Assembly (NCBI GenBank): GCA_002308115.1
Contig: DBVJ01000090.1
Location: forward strand, 1-8,253
DNA: 8,253 nt
Source: Lachnospiraceae bacterium UBA1267
Lineage (GTDB): Bacteria; Bacillota; Clostridia; Lachnospirales; Lachnospiraceae
Direction of reading: 5' to 3'
Shown here: positions 1-6,452 of the stretch, in pieces
Position numbering within the stretch: position 1 is the first letter of the stretch
Layout: each line of letters opens with the position of its first letter
Position numbers and translations under genes: made by a program
The notes under the pieces: model-generated
The model's database searches: none
What the model saw: the letters and a program-made list of their open reading frames with translations, nothing else
What the model was told of the DNA's origin: nothing

Positions 1-5
1 CGGGG

Positions 6-27
6 GCATACAAAAAGGCGCATACAA
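6..27. repeat. Short direct repeat GCATACAA (two copies)
   Basis: The octamer GCATACAA occurs at 6-13 and again at 20-27, a 14-base period. It lies at the extreme left edge outside any gene. Its context is cut off by the window, so it could be chance or the end of a longer repeat. Confidence 0.3.
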
Positions 28-52
28 GCCGGGGGACAGACCCGCAGGCATG

Positions 53-86
53 AAAACGGCGCCCGGCCGGAAGGCGGGGGCGCCGT
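53..86 (-). terminator. Probable intrinsic terminator of the M42 peptidase gene
   Basis: Read on the minus strand, ACGGCGCCC (78-86) pairs perfectly with GGGCGCCGT (56-64), a 9-bp GC-rich stem with a 13-base loop. It is followed at once by a short T-tract (TTTTC, reading down from 56). It sits about 48 bases past the stop codon of the M42 gene, where a Rho-independent terminator is expected. The T-tract has only four Ts, so termination may be partial. Confidence 0.5.
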
Positions 87-115
87 GGGAATATGGCGCG
101 CGGGGCGCCGTGGGA
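77..115. repeat. 14-bp direct repeat GGGGCGCCGTGGGA
   Basis: Identical 14-base copies lie at 77-90 and 102-115, a 25-base period. The first copy overlaps one arm of the putative terminator hairpin. Because GGCGCC is itself palindromic, the second copy can pair with the same partner arm and form an alternative hairpin. This looks like local duplication of a GC-rich stem, not a mobile element. Confidence 0.45.
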
Positions 116-133
116 CGGCTGAAGCCGCCGGGT

Positions 134-1168
134 TTATTTGAGGATGTAGGCGAGGAGAAGCTCGTAGGTGTTTCTCAGGCCTTCGACGTGGGTTCGTTCG
201 TAGCCGTGACTGTTGGCGGTGCCGAAGCCGATGGCGGCGTGGCGCACATCGTAGCCCGCGCTGATGACGGGATCGCAGTCCGTGCCGTAGTGAGGCGTAA
301 ACACATCCATGACATAATCGATTCCGTTCTCTTCGGCCGTATCGCGAAGTTCATTCGTGAGTCCCCAGTGATACGGGAAGCGCGAGTCTTTCGCAAAGAT
401 CGTGACTTTCCGCTCATCAGAATTCTGCTGCGGGCCGGTCGGCGCAATGTCCACGGCGATCATGTCGCGGACGTCCCTTGGCATGTAAGTCGTACCGTGG
501 CCGATCTCTTCATACATGGCAAAGTAGTAATAGACTTTGCGGTAGAGTTCGATCTCTTCCTTCCGGAGCAGCCGCATGATCGTAAAGAGGATCGCAGCCG
601 CCGCCTTGTCATCAATAAAATGAGACTTGATATATCCGTTTTCAAAGACCGGCCGGGGATCCAGCGCGATGATGTCTCCCGTTGAGATGCCCAGCGCAGC
701 CGTCTCCGCGGCGCTCTTTACCGGCTCATCCAGGACGACACAGACATTCTTGCGGAAATCTCCGATCTCCTTGCGAAGCTCTTCCTCTGTCACATGAATG
801 GAGTTGGGCGTACGGCAGACCATGCCGGTGTGGACGGATCCGTCCCGGCTGTAGACACGGACATTTTCCATCACACTGTAGAAGGGATACAGGCCGCCGA
901 TGGGGCAGACGTTCAATGTACCGTCGGCATTGATGTGACGCACCATGAGACCGATATCGTCCACATGAGCGGTTACGAGAAGCGGATCGCCCTCGCCGCC
1001 CAGATCGACGATCACGCCGCCTTTGTGCGTAACTTCATAGGGATAGCCCAGTTCATCCAGCATGGAGCAGATCAGTTCCTGGATCTCCTCATATTGCCCG
1101 GTCGTACTGTCCGTTTTCAGAAGCTCTTTCAAGGTCTCCAGACAATATTTTTCGTCAAAAGCCTGCAT
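134..1168 (-). CDS. M42 family metallo-aminopeptidase (FrvX/glutamyl aminopeptidase-like)
   Basis: This cytosolic dinuclear zinc or cobalt aminopeptidase would trim peptides during protein turnover. M42 enzymes usually form large tetrahedral dodecamers. At 344 aa it has normal family length and no break. Visible metal and catalytic residues are H68 and D70 in TAHVDDIGL, D186-D187 in HFIDDKAA, the Glu pair E220-E221 in MYEEIGHGT, D240 in AVDIAP, and a final His in NSHGYERTH (H321 or H327). The first motif has Asp where many M42 enzymes have Glu (HxDEIG). The ATG start is supported by GGAGG ending 6 bases upstream. The gene stands alone, with its own promoter at 1201-1229 and a hairpin after the stop. 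Family membership is very likely; substrate preference (Glu/Asp, Leu or general) cannot be told. The family also includes endoglucanase-annotated members, a label I consider misleading. Confidence 0.93.
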   Translation of the reverse strand: MQAFDEKYCLETLKELLKTDSTTGQYEEIQELICSMLDELGYPYEVTHKGGVIVDLGGEGDPLLVTAHVDDIGLMVRHINADGTLNVCPIGGLYPFYSVMENVRVYSRDGSVHTGMVCRTPNSIHVTEEELRKEIGDFRKNVCVVLDEPVKSAAETAALGISTGDIIALDPRPVFENGYIKSHFIDDKAAAAILFTIMRLLRKEEIELYRKVYYYFAMYEEIGHGTTYMPRDVRDMIAVDIAPTGPQQNSDERKVTIFAKDSRFPYHWGLTNELRDTAEENGIDYVMDVFTPHYGTDCDPVISAGYDVRHAAIGFGTANSHGYERTHVEGLRNTYELLLAYILK

Positions 1169-1200
1169 ACCGCATCCTCCAATTGATTTACTTGCTTCTT

Positions 1201-1229
1201 ATCATAGCATAACTATTGAAAAATGTCAG
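1201..1229 (-). promoter_or_regulatory. Sigma-A-type promoter for the M42 peptidase gene
   Basis: On the minus strand, CTGACA (1224-1229) and TATGAT (1201-1206) are separated by exactly 17 bases. Each differs from the sigma-70/sigma-A consensus at one position. Transcription would start near 1194, giving a leader of about 26 bases that contains the GGAGG site. No operator dyad is evident. Confidence 0.65.
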
Positions 1230-1235
1230 ATTTTT

Positions 1236-1280
1236 AGGAGGAAAAGCGTGAAAAAGGCTTGCCCTTCCCTCTGTTCATAG
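1236..1280 (+). other. Possible ten-codon leader-peptide ORF with a perfect Shine-Dalgarno
   Basis: AGGAGG (1236-1241) is followed after six bases by GTG (1248) and an open frame to TAG (1278-1280), encoding MKKACPSLCS. The ribosome binding site is among the strongest in the window, yet no real gene follows it directly. It lies upstream of the DUF2877 gene and just outside the divergent M42 promoter. A weak plus-strand promoter (TTGATT 1183-1188, 16 bases, TAGCAT 1205-1210) could transcribe it. It may be a leader peptide or a chance purine run; nothing here proves translation. Confidence 0.25.
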
Positions 1281-1288
1281 GTTATACT
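1259..1288 (+). promoter_or_regulatory. Candidate promoter for the DUF2877 gene
   Basis: TTGCCC (1259-1264) and TATACT (1283-1288) are 18 bases apart. The -10 matches five of six consensus bases and the -35 four of six. Transcription would start near 1295 and leave an untranslated leader of about 124 bases before the ATG at 1419, unusually long compared with the other genes here. Confidence 0.45.
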
Positions 1289-1294
1289 TCCCAT

Positions 1295-1418
1295 AGTTTC
1301 AATCTGGCCTCGCGCCGGCAAAAATGCTCCCGGCCACGCTAAGGGAGTCCGTCCATTTCAGTTCCCCTCCGCCCCCGAAAGGGTCAGCGGTCTTGTTGAA
1401 TAACGTTTGGAGAGACCC
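1295..1418 (+). promoter_or_regulatory. Structured 5' leader of the DUF2877 gene, class not recognised
   Basis: Several helices can form and some exclude each other. TGGCC (1305-1309) can pair with GGCCA (1332-1336). GCCGG (1314-1318) can pair with CCGGC (1330-1334). CTCCC (1327-1331) can pair with GGGAG (1343-1347). CCC-GAAA-GGG (1374-1383) is a tetraloop hairpin whose 3' arm GGGTC (1381-1385) could instead pair with GACCC (1414-1418), next to the start codon and over part of the ribosome binding site. I recognise no known riboswitch core. GC-rich sequence forms such pairings easily by chance. Confidence 0.25.
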
Positions 1419-2264
1419 ATGTATCGGACAAATGCAGTCAAGGCAAACATATTTTTTACTCAAAAAGGCGGCACATTTTACGGAACGGTCCACTCTGTCT
1501 TTGAAAACGCTGTAAACATTCGTTTCAACTACGGCGAAGAGACCAGACTCCTGACGTTATTCCCGGAAAGCGAGGCACGGACGCCCGACAGCATCGTTCT
1601 TCGGAACATGGACTTTGCGCGCGTTCAGAGACTGCAGACTGGATGGAACGCCATGGTCACGGATGCGCACGTGGTCATTGAGGTGGCAGAACGGCCGACC
1701 ATGCCGGACATTCTGGAGATCGTTTTTGAAAATGATCCCTCCTACTGCCTCATGCAGAACCGCGGACCGCTGGATCCGGAAGCCATACGGACTCTCCTCC
1801 ACCGGAAGGCGCCCATCGAGGGACTGAAACAGACGGCAAGCGCCATGATCATCCTGAACGCTCTGGACCGCTATGCCGGAAGCGGCAATCCGCTGGAGGT
1901 GCTGGACCACGTCGGTTTCGGCGCCGGCCTCTCTCCGGCCGCGGACGATGCGATCGTCGGGATCACGGCCGTGCTTCAGAAAACGTCCACCAACGGAGAG
2001 CCGGAGCTTCAGATCAGAAGCGGCTTCAGCCGGGCGGATTTCTATGAACTGTTCAGAAGGCTGGATGGTTCCACGACAGACCTCGGCCTGAAGTTTATGA
2101 TGACCGCCTTCTACGGCGAATTCATCGAGCCGGTGCTGACGCTCATGGAAGCCCTCCGTACCAACAAAAACGTCGAAAAAGCCGCCGATCGCCTCGCGGC
2201 TTACGGCGGCTCTACCGGAAAGAGCATCCTTCAGGGCATTATCATCGGCCTTGAGAATCTCTGA
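1419..2264 (+). CDS. DUF2877 domain protein (AllH/YlbF-like)
   Basis: This soluble 281-aa protein is assigned to the DUF2877 family from two glycine-rich motifs. GFGAGLSPAADD (residues 167-178) is a variant of the family's G-x-G-L-T-P-S-G-D-D signature, and a second Gly/Ser-rich segment near the C-terminus reads YGGSTGKSILQG. In E. coli the family member YlbF (AllH) is tied to oxamate carbamoyltransferase with FdrA (AllF) and YlbE (AllG) in anaerobic allantoin breakdown. Neither partner nor any purine-catabolism gene lies in this window, so the role here is open. The ATG at 1419 is preferred over an in-frame TTG at 1407 because GGAGAG (1409-1414) is well placed for the ATG and would lie inside the longer frame. 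No signal peptide or membrane segment is seen. It is the only plus-strand gene in the window and converges on mrp with an 8-base gap. Confidence 0.75.
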   Translation: MYRTNAVKANIFFTQKGGTFYGTVHSVFENAVNIRFNYGEETRLLTLFPESEARTPDSIVLRNMDFARVQRLQTGWNAMVTDAHVVIEVAERPTMPDILEIVFENDPSYCLMQNRGPLDPEAIRTLLHRKAPIEGLKQTASAMIILNALDRYAGSGNPLEVLDHVGFGAGLSPAADDAIVGITAVLQKTSTNGEPELQIRSGFSRADFYELFRRLDGSTTDLGLKFMMTAFYGEFIEPVLTLMEALRTNKNVEKAADRLAAYGGSTGKSILQGIIIGLENL

Positions 2265-2272
2265 TCCCTCTT

Positions 2273-3109
2273 TTATTCGATCCCGAAAATCCGGTCAATC
2301 GTACCCTGAAGTTCAGGCACCTCGGCTTCTTCGACGGTGCCTTTGTCCATATGCTCCGCAGCCGTTTCGCTGAGCGGCAGGCGCGAGCAGGCTTTAATGC
2401 CGTACTTTTCGGCCAGTTCCTTGACGTGGGACGGGCCGAAGATTTCATGCGCCTTTCCGCAGTCCGGGCACTTGTAGTAACTCATGTTTTCCACGATGGA
2501 GAGCACAGGGATCTGCATCAGGCCGGCCATCCGCACCGCCTTCTCGACGATCATGGAGACCAGATCCTGCGGGCTCGTGACGACAATGATCCCGCTGACC
2601 GGAAGCGACTGGAAGACCGTAAGCGGCACGTCGCCGGTTCCCGGAGGCATGTCGACAAACATATAATCGACCATATCCCATGCCACGTCCGTCCAGAACT
2701 GCTTCACGGCACCCGCAATCACAGGTCCGCGCCACACGACGGGATCAGTGGCTTCCGGTAAAAGAAGGTTCATGGACATGACCTTGATGCCGCTCTTTGT
2801 CGTGGCGGGGATCAGGAAAGTCCCGTCCGATTCCGCTTCATTTTTCAAACCAAAGGCCTTCGGAATGGAAGGTCCGGTCACGTCGGCATCCAGAATGGCG
2901 GCCCTTGCGCCGCGTTTCGCGACAGCCGAGGCCAGAAGCGAAGTCACATAAGACTTGCCGACGCCGCCCTTTCCGGACATGATGGCGATCACATTTTTGA
3001 TGTCTGAGCGCTCATTCTGGGGAGCGATCAGGCTTTTCGGGTCACGTTCACCGCAGTTCGCGCTGCAGGTGGAACAGTCATGTGTGCAGTTTTCAATAGC
3101 TTCCGCCAT
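2273..3109 (-). CDS. mrp: Mrp/NBP35 (ApbC) family P-loop ATPase, iron-sulfur cluster carrier
   Basis: This cytosolic ATPase of the ParA/MinD superfamily binds and transfers [4Fe-4S] clusters to apoproteins. The 278-aa sequence shows the deviant Walker A SGKGGVGKS (45-53), the DADVTGPS loop (74-81), FVDMPPGTGD with the Walker B Asp (about 151-160) and the CPDC cluster-binding pair C214/C217. The N-terminus adds a Cys cluster, C8, C12, C15 and C19, reminiscent of eukaryotic NBP35 and absent from E. coli Mrp. It also lacks the N-terminal DUF59 domain of E. coli-type Mrp. The ATG is preceded by AAGGAG at good spacing. It lies 63 bases downstream of the M20 peptidase gene with no convincing terminator between, so the two may share a transcript. 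It ends 8 bases from the convergent DUF2877 stop. The family call is very secure; client proteins are unknown. Confidence 0.95.
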   Translation of the reverse strand: MAEAIENCTHDCSTCSANCGERDPKSLIAPQNERSDIKNVIAIMSGKGGVGKSYVTSLLASAVAKRGARAAILDADVTGPSIPKAFGLKNEAESDGTFLIPATTKSGIKVMSMNLLLPEATDPVVWRGPVIAGAVKQFWTDVAWDMVDYMFVDMPPGTGDVPLTVFQSLPVSGIIVVTSPQDLVSMIVEKAVRMAGLMQIPVLSIVENMSYYKCPDCGKAHEIFGPSHVKELAEKYGIKACSRLPLSETAAEHMDKGTVEEAEVPELQGTIDRIFGIE

Positions 3110-3172
3110 GATATTTCTCCTTATTGCTTCCCTTGAACAGCCCTGCCGGCCTTCCGGGGATTCTTTCCGAAA

Positions 3173-4315
3173 TCAGTCCTCGAAGAATCTTGCGAGGAAA
3201 TTCATAAAATATCTGAATCCGGGCTCTAAAGAGGCCAGTTCCAGGTACTCTTCTCTGGTATGCGTGCCGAAGGAAGTGCAGCTTCCGATGGTCACTGCCG
3301 GAATGCCGTAACTCAGCGGGAAATTCGCGTCGGTCGAGCCGCTGTGATAATTCAGTTTACGGCCGGTGATCTCCATATGAGTCTCTTCCGCAATCTGTTC
3401 CAGCGCCTTCTGCTCCGCTCTTTCGCCTGCCATGCCGCAGGGACGGTTGCCGACCAGATCGACTGTAAACTCCGCGTTTCCGGTGCCCTGATGCTTTCCG
3501 ACGATCTCCCTGAAGTTTTTCTCCATGTAAGCGAGGCACTCTTCATCATCCGAACGATACTCAAACAGGCATTCTGCCTTCTGCGCGATCGTGTTGACGG
3601 AGGTGCCGCCCTGGATCGTTCCGACGTTCCGGGTGGTCTTCGCATTTTCCTTCACCGGGATCGGGAAGGCGTAAAGGTCATGCAGAAGGTCGGACAGTTC
3701 GTAGATCGCGTTGGGATTTCCGAAAGCGCCCCAGGAATGACCGCCGATGGTCGTCACGGTAATGTGATAGCGATGTGAGCCGACCGCACGGTTCACGATG
3801 GAATCCAGACCGCCGTCGTTGGAAACGAAATACTTGATCCGCGGCATGTAGTTTTTCAGAACAGTCTGGGCGCCGAGGGAATTGCCAAGGCCTTCTTCGC
3901 AGGAATTGGCGATGAAGAGGATGCCCATTCTGGGAGTCTTCTTGTTCTGTACAAAATACTTGGCCGAAAGCATGAGGGTTGCAAGCCGCGCCGTATCATC
4001 ACCGACACCCGGGCAATAGAAATACTTTTCGTCTTCCCGGAAAGGAAGCGGCGTCGTGTCCGGAAACACCACGTCCGTATGTGCCATGACGACCAGAAGG
4101 TCATTGTCCTCGGTCACGTGATACGGCCAGATGACGTTCTTCGCTTCATCCACAAAAACGCCTTCCGCCCCCTGTGCTTCCATCCAGGCCTTCACCCATT
4201 CCACACGCTTGTCTTCGTGATGAGACGGCGCGGGGATCGGCGCAAGATCACGGATGAACTGTTTCAGTTCCTCCACATGTCCGGATACATACTGCTCCAT
4301 TTCCTTTGTCAGCAT
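3173..4315 (-). CDS. M20 family metallopeptidase (ArgE/DapE/PepT-like)
   Basis: This cytosolic dizinc exopeptidase or deacylase is 380 aa from the chosen start. Visible metal and catalytic residues are H79 and D81 in MAHTDVV, bridging D106 in GVGDDTAR, the Glu pair E140-E141 in SCEEGLGN, D167 in SNDGG, H193 in GGHSWG (dimerisation-domain His) and the last metal His H352 in GTHTREE. The HSGSTDANFP stretch near 324 is also typical. The ATG at 4315 is preferred over an in-frame ATG at 4342 because AAAGGA lies six bases before it, while the upstream ATG has no clear site and adds an atypical basic stretch. It could be a di- or tripeptidase or an amino-acid deacylase; the motifs do not decide. It sits 92 bases after the Gfo/Idh gene and 63 bases before mrp. 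No defect is seen. Confidence 0.9.
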   Translation of the reverse strand: MLTKEMEQYVSGHVEELKQFIRDLAPIPAPSHHEDKRVEWVKAWMEAQGAEGVFVDEAKNVIWPYHVTEDNDLLVVMAHTDVVFPDTTPLPFREDEKYFYCPGVGDDTARLATLMLSAKYFVQNKKTPRMGILFIANSCEEGLGNSLGAQTVLKNYMPRIKYFVSNDGGLDSIVNRAVGSHRYHITVTTIGGHSWGAFGNPNAIYELSDLLHDLYAFPIPVKENAKTTRNVGTIQGGTSVNTIAQKAECLFEYRSDDEECLAYMEKNFREIVGKHQGTGNAEFTVDLVGNRPCGMAGERAEQKALEQIAEETHMEITGRKLNYHSGSTDANFPLSYGIPAVTIGSCTSFGTHTREEYLELASLEPGFRYFMNFLARFFED

Positions 4316-4345
4316 GTCGTTTCCTTTCCTGCCCTTAGGCATGGC

Positions 4346-4367
4346 GTCCGCTCTTCGGCGGTCCGCT
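4346..4367. repeat. Direct repeat GTCCGCT upstream of the M20 gene
   Basis: GTCCGCT occurs at 4346-4352 and 4361-4367, 15 bases apart, in the leader of the M20 gene. CCGC (4348-4351) and GCGG (4358-4361) can also form a small hairpin. The 15-base period is not a clean helical turn and no regulator can be named. Confidence 0.25.
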
Positions 4368-4404
4368 GTGTTTTACACTATGATTGACTCTTTCGTTCTT
4401 TCAG
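4368..4404 (-). promoter_or_regulatory. Weak candidate promoter for the M20-mrp pair
   Basis: On the minus strand, CTGAAA (4399-4404) and CATAGT (4377-4382) are 16 bases apart, each matching four of six consensus positions. An 11-base dyad, GTGT-TTT-ACAC (4368-4378), overlaps the edge of the -10 and could be a small operator. Read-through from the upstream operon is equally possible, because no terminator is seen after the Gfo/Idh stop. Confidence 0.3.
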
Positions 4405-4407
4405 GGC

Positions 4408-5592
4408 TTACCTGTTCTTTGAGGTGCCGTTGTATGTGCCTTCCAGATCCGCCACCGTGTCGTTCACTTGCGTTTTCGCCCGTGAGGAGCGCCTGCGCTT
4501 ATTCAGTTCTTCGAGGAACAGATCTTCATCAAATGGGATCCTGACCGGCCCGCTTGTCCAGGAGGACAAATGCATGGCATTCGACAAGGTCAGTCCGTTG
4601 ATTCCTTCCCTGCCGTCCGCGACAAGTTCGCCCTTCCCGAGGATCTTTGCGGCAAAAGCGTTCAGAACACCCACGTGCTGCGGGTTCGGATCGTCCGTTC
4701 CGACCGGGATCTCCGTGGCTTCAGGATGCGCGAAGGGGCTCGTGTTCCTCCTGGAGAACTCCGGTTCAGACTCTGAAAGTTCATAGAATTTCAACTGATT
4801 GTTCTCAACGATCAGCTGTGCGCGGTCCATCTGGATCTCAAAGCGGTTGGTGCCGTGCGGGTCGCCCGTGGAGGTGATGAAGGCGCCTGTCGCACCATTT
4901 TCATACTCCACATAAGCCGTGACGTCGTCCTCGACTTCGATGTCGTGCCATTTCCCGTAAGACAAATGTGCATCCACGAGGACGGGCATTCCGGCGATCC
5001 AGACAAACAGATCGAGCTGGTGAGGACACTGATTCAAAAGCACGCCGCCGCCTTCGCCGGCCCAGGTCGCGCGCCATCCGCCCGAATTGTAATAAGCTGC
5101 GGAGCGGTACCAGTCCGTAACGATCCAGTTGGTGCGCCGGATCTGTCCGTACAGCCCGGAGTCTACGATGGCCTTCATCTTCCAGTAAACCGGATTGGTG
5201 CGCTGGTTGAACATCATGCCAAAAACCAGTTCCGGATGGCGATCCGCCTCGGCATTCATCTCCCGCACTTCTTTCGTGTAGACGCCTGCAGGCTTCTCGC
5301 ACATGACGTGGAGGCCTTTTCTGAGACACGCCTTTACGAGTTCGCAGTGCTGATAATGAGGTGTCGCCACGATACAGGCGTCGATCACGCCGGAGTCCAG
5401 CATGTCCTCTGCGCTCGAAAACAGACGGACTTCGGGTCCGAACTGTTCCCTGGCGTTCTGAAGCCGTTCTTCCCGCGCGTCGCAGACCGCGGCCAGGCAG
5501 AGATCCGGGCACCGGCCGCCTGCGATGCTTGCGGCGTGCTGCGTACCCATGTTGCCCATTCCGATAATGCCGATCCTGATCTTTCCGTTCAT
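4408..5592 (-). CDS. Gfo/Idh/MocA family NAD(P)-dependent oxidoreductase
   Basis: This probable sugar, inositol or sugar-acid dehydrogenase is 394 aa from the ATG at 5592. The N-terminal Rossmann fold begins IGIIGMGNMG (GxGxxG, about residues 7-16). The family's catalytic Lys is K100 in CEKPAG, and the NQCPHQLDL motif (about 187-195) supplies the conserved His and Asp. The C-terminal half is the usual alpha/beta substrate domain, ending in a basic tail with KRRRSSR. A GTG at 5601 in the same frame overlaps the upstream stop as GTGA and would add three residues. I prefer the ATG because GGGTGA lies suitably before it and because the family often starts a few residues before the Rossmann strand. 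Either way translation is probably coupled to the upstream isomerase gene. The substrate is unknown; context suggests the same sugar pathway as its neighbours. Confidence 0.9.
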   Translation of the reverse strand: MNGKIRIGIIGMGNMGTQHAASIAGGRCPDLCLAAVCDAREERLQNAREQFGPEVRLFSSAEDMLDSGVIDACIVATPHYQHCELVKACLRKGLHVMCEKPAGVYTKEVREMNAEADRHPELVFGMMFNQRTNPVYWKMKAIVDSGLYGQIRRTNWIVTDWYRSAAYYNSGGWRATWAGEGGGVLLNQCPHQLDLFVWIAGMPVLVDAHLSYGKWHDIEVEDDVTAYVEYENGATGAFITSTGDPHGTNRFEIQMDRAQLIVENNQLKFYELSESEPEFSRRNTSPFAHPEATEIPVGTDDPNPQHVGVLNAFAAKILGKGELVADGREGINGLTLSNAMHLSSWTSGPVRIPFDEDLFLEELNKRRRSSRAKTQVNDTVADLEGTYNGTSKNR

Positions 5593-5597
5593 TTGTT

Positions 5598-6434
5598 TCA
5601 CCCGATCAGCGCGCGAAAACGCCGGACTGCTTCATCAAAAGCCTCGTCCGAATTCCGGAAATAATACTTTTCTCCGAGAATACTGGTGTTTTCTGTCGTT
5701 TCCAGCGCTTTGAAAGTGCCGAAGTCAAACAGATGCGGCTCAATGGTGAAGCGCGTGCCGCCCTGTGCCAGATAGGCCTTCGCGATTTCTTCGACGTGGC
5801 CCTCGCCAAGTCCGGGCGGGACAACGTCTCCCGAAGAAAGCGCGTCCTTGATATGCATGTAATCGACGCGGTCATGAAGAAGCGCCCAGGCGGAAAGCGT
5901 CTCCTGCCCCACCTGAACAAAATTCGCAGGGTCAAAAACTGCCGTGATCTCCGGAACGCTGTCCAGGATCATACGGCAGCGTGCCGCATTGTCGCCGAAG
6001 ATGCCCTTCTCGTTTTCATGGCACAGAAGAATGTCTGTGCCCGCCGCGATCTCCGCAAATGTCCCGAGCCGGTCGATCACTTCGTTCGCGATCAGTTCCG
6101 GATCCAGGTCTTTCTTCCAGAAGGAGAAGATCCGGATGCGTTTGGCACCGAGGATCCCGGCGGTCTCGAGCGCCCTCTTCAGGCGCTCGTTTTCGACCTC
6201 GGGATCCTCCGTAAGCTCTGATTTGCCGATCGGCGAACCGATGGACCATGTCACAAGTCCGTTTGCGTCCAGCTTGTTGCGGACTTCCCGGGCTTTTTCT
6301 TCTGTGATCTCGGAAATGTTGGTTCCGTCCACGTCGCGGATTTCCAGTCCCTGGAGTCCGTTACGAAGAAGTGCGCGGATCTGTAAGTCTATTTCAGGAT
6401 GTGTTTCATCCGCAAATGCGTAAAACTCCGTCAA
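5598..6434 (-). CDS. Sugar phosphate isomerase/epimerase (xylose isomerase-like TIM barrel)
   Basis: This 278-aa soluble TIM-barrel protein belongs to the AP-endonuclease-2/xylose-isomerase-like superfamily, whose members isomerise or epimerise sugars, inositols and keto sugars using a divalent metal. Likely metal ligands are E140 in LLCHENEKG, D168 in VFDPANF, H194 in YMHIKDA and E232 in FTIEPH, in the right order along the barrel. The start is TTG at 6434: GGAGG lies seven bases upstream and no ATG fits, and the protein then begins naturally with the first barrel strand. It follows the dehydrogenase gene by 18 bases and overlaps or nearly abuts the Gfo/Idh gene, so the three are surely cotranscribed. 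The superfamily is clear. Whether it acts as an isomerase, an epimerase or an inosose dehydratase-like enzyme is not. Confidence 0.88.
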   Translation of the reverse strand: MTEFYAFADETHPEIDLQIRALLRNGLQGLEIRDVDGTNISEITEEKAREVRNKLDANGLVTWSIGSPIGKSELTEDPEVENERLKRALETAGILGAKRIRIFSFWKKDLDPELIANEVIDRLGTFAEIAAGTDILLCHENEKGIFGDNAARCRMILDSVPEITAVFDPANFVQVGQETLSAWALLHDRVDYMHIKDALSSGDVVPPGLGEGHVEEIAKAYLAQGGTRFTIEPHLFDFGTFKALETTENTSILGEKYYFRNSDEAFDEAVRRFRALIG

Positions 6435-6452
6435 AATGACGCCTCCGAAAAC

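Noticed and set aside
50..685. 211-codon open frame on the plus strand
   Set aside because: Antisense to the M42 gene and starting in the terminator hairpin; no domain features.
1295..1418. Known riboswitch (cobalamin, TPP, SAM, guanidine, fluoride) in the DUF2877 leader
   Set aside because: I looked for characteristic core strings and could not match any, so only an unclassified structured leader is reported.
3110..3172. Terminator between the M20 and mrp genes
   Set aside because: Only small GC pairings (for example CCGG/CCGG) occur, with no T-run, so it does not look like an intrinsic terminator.
3260..3778. 172-codon open frame on the plus strand
   Set aside because: Shadow of the M20 gene on the opposite strand.
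4855..5664. 269-codon open frame on the plus strand
   Set aside because: Antisense to the Gfo/Idh gene, with no recognisable motif; a coding shadow.
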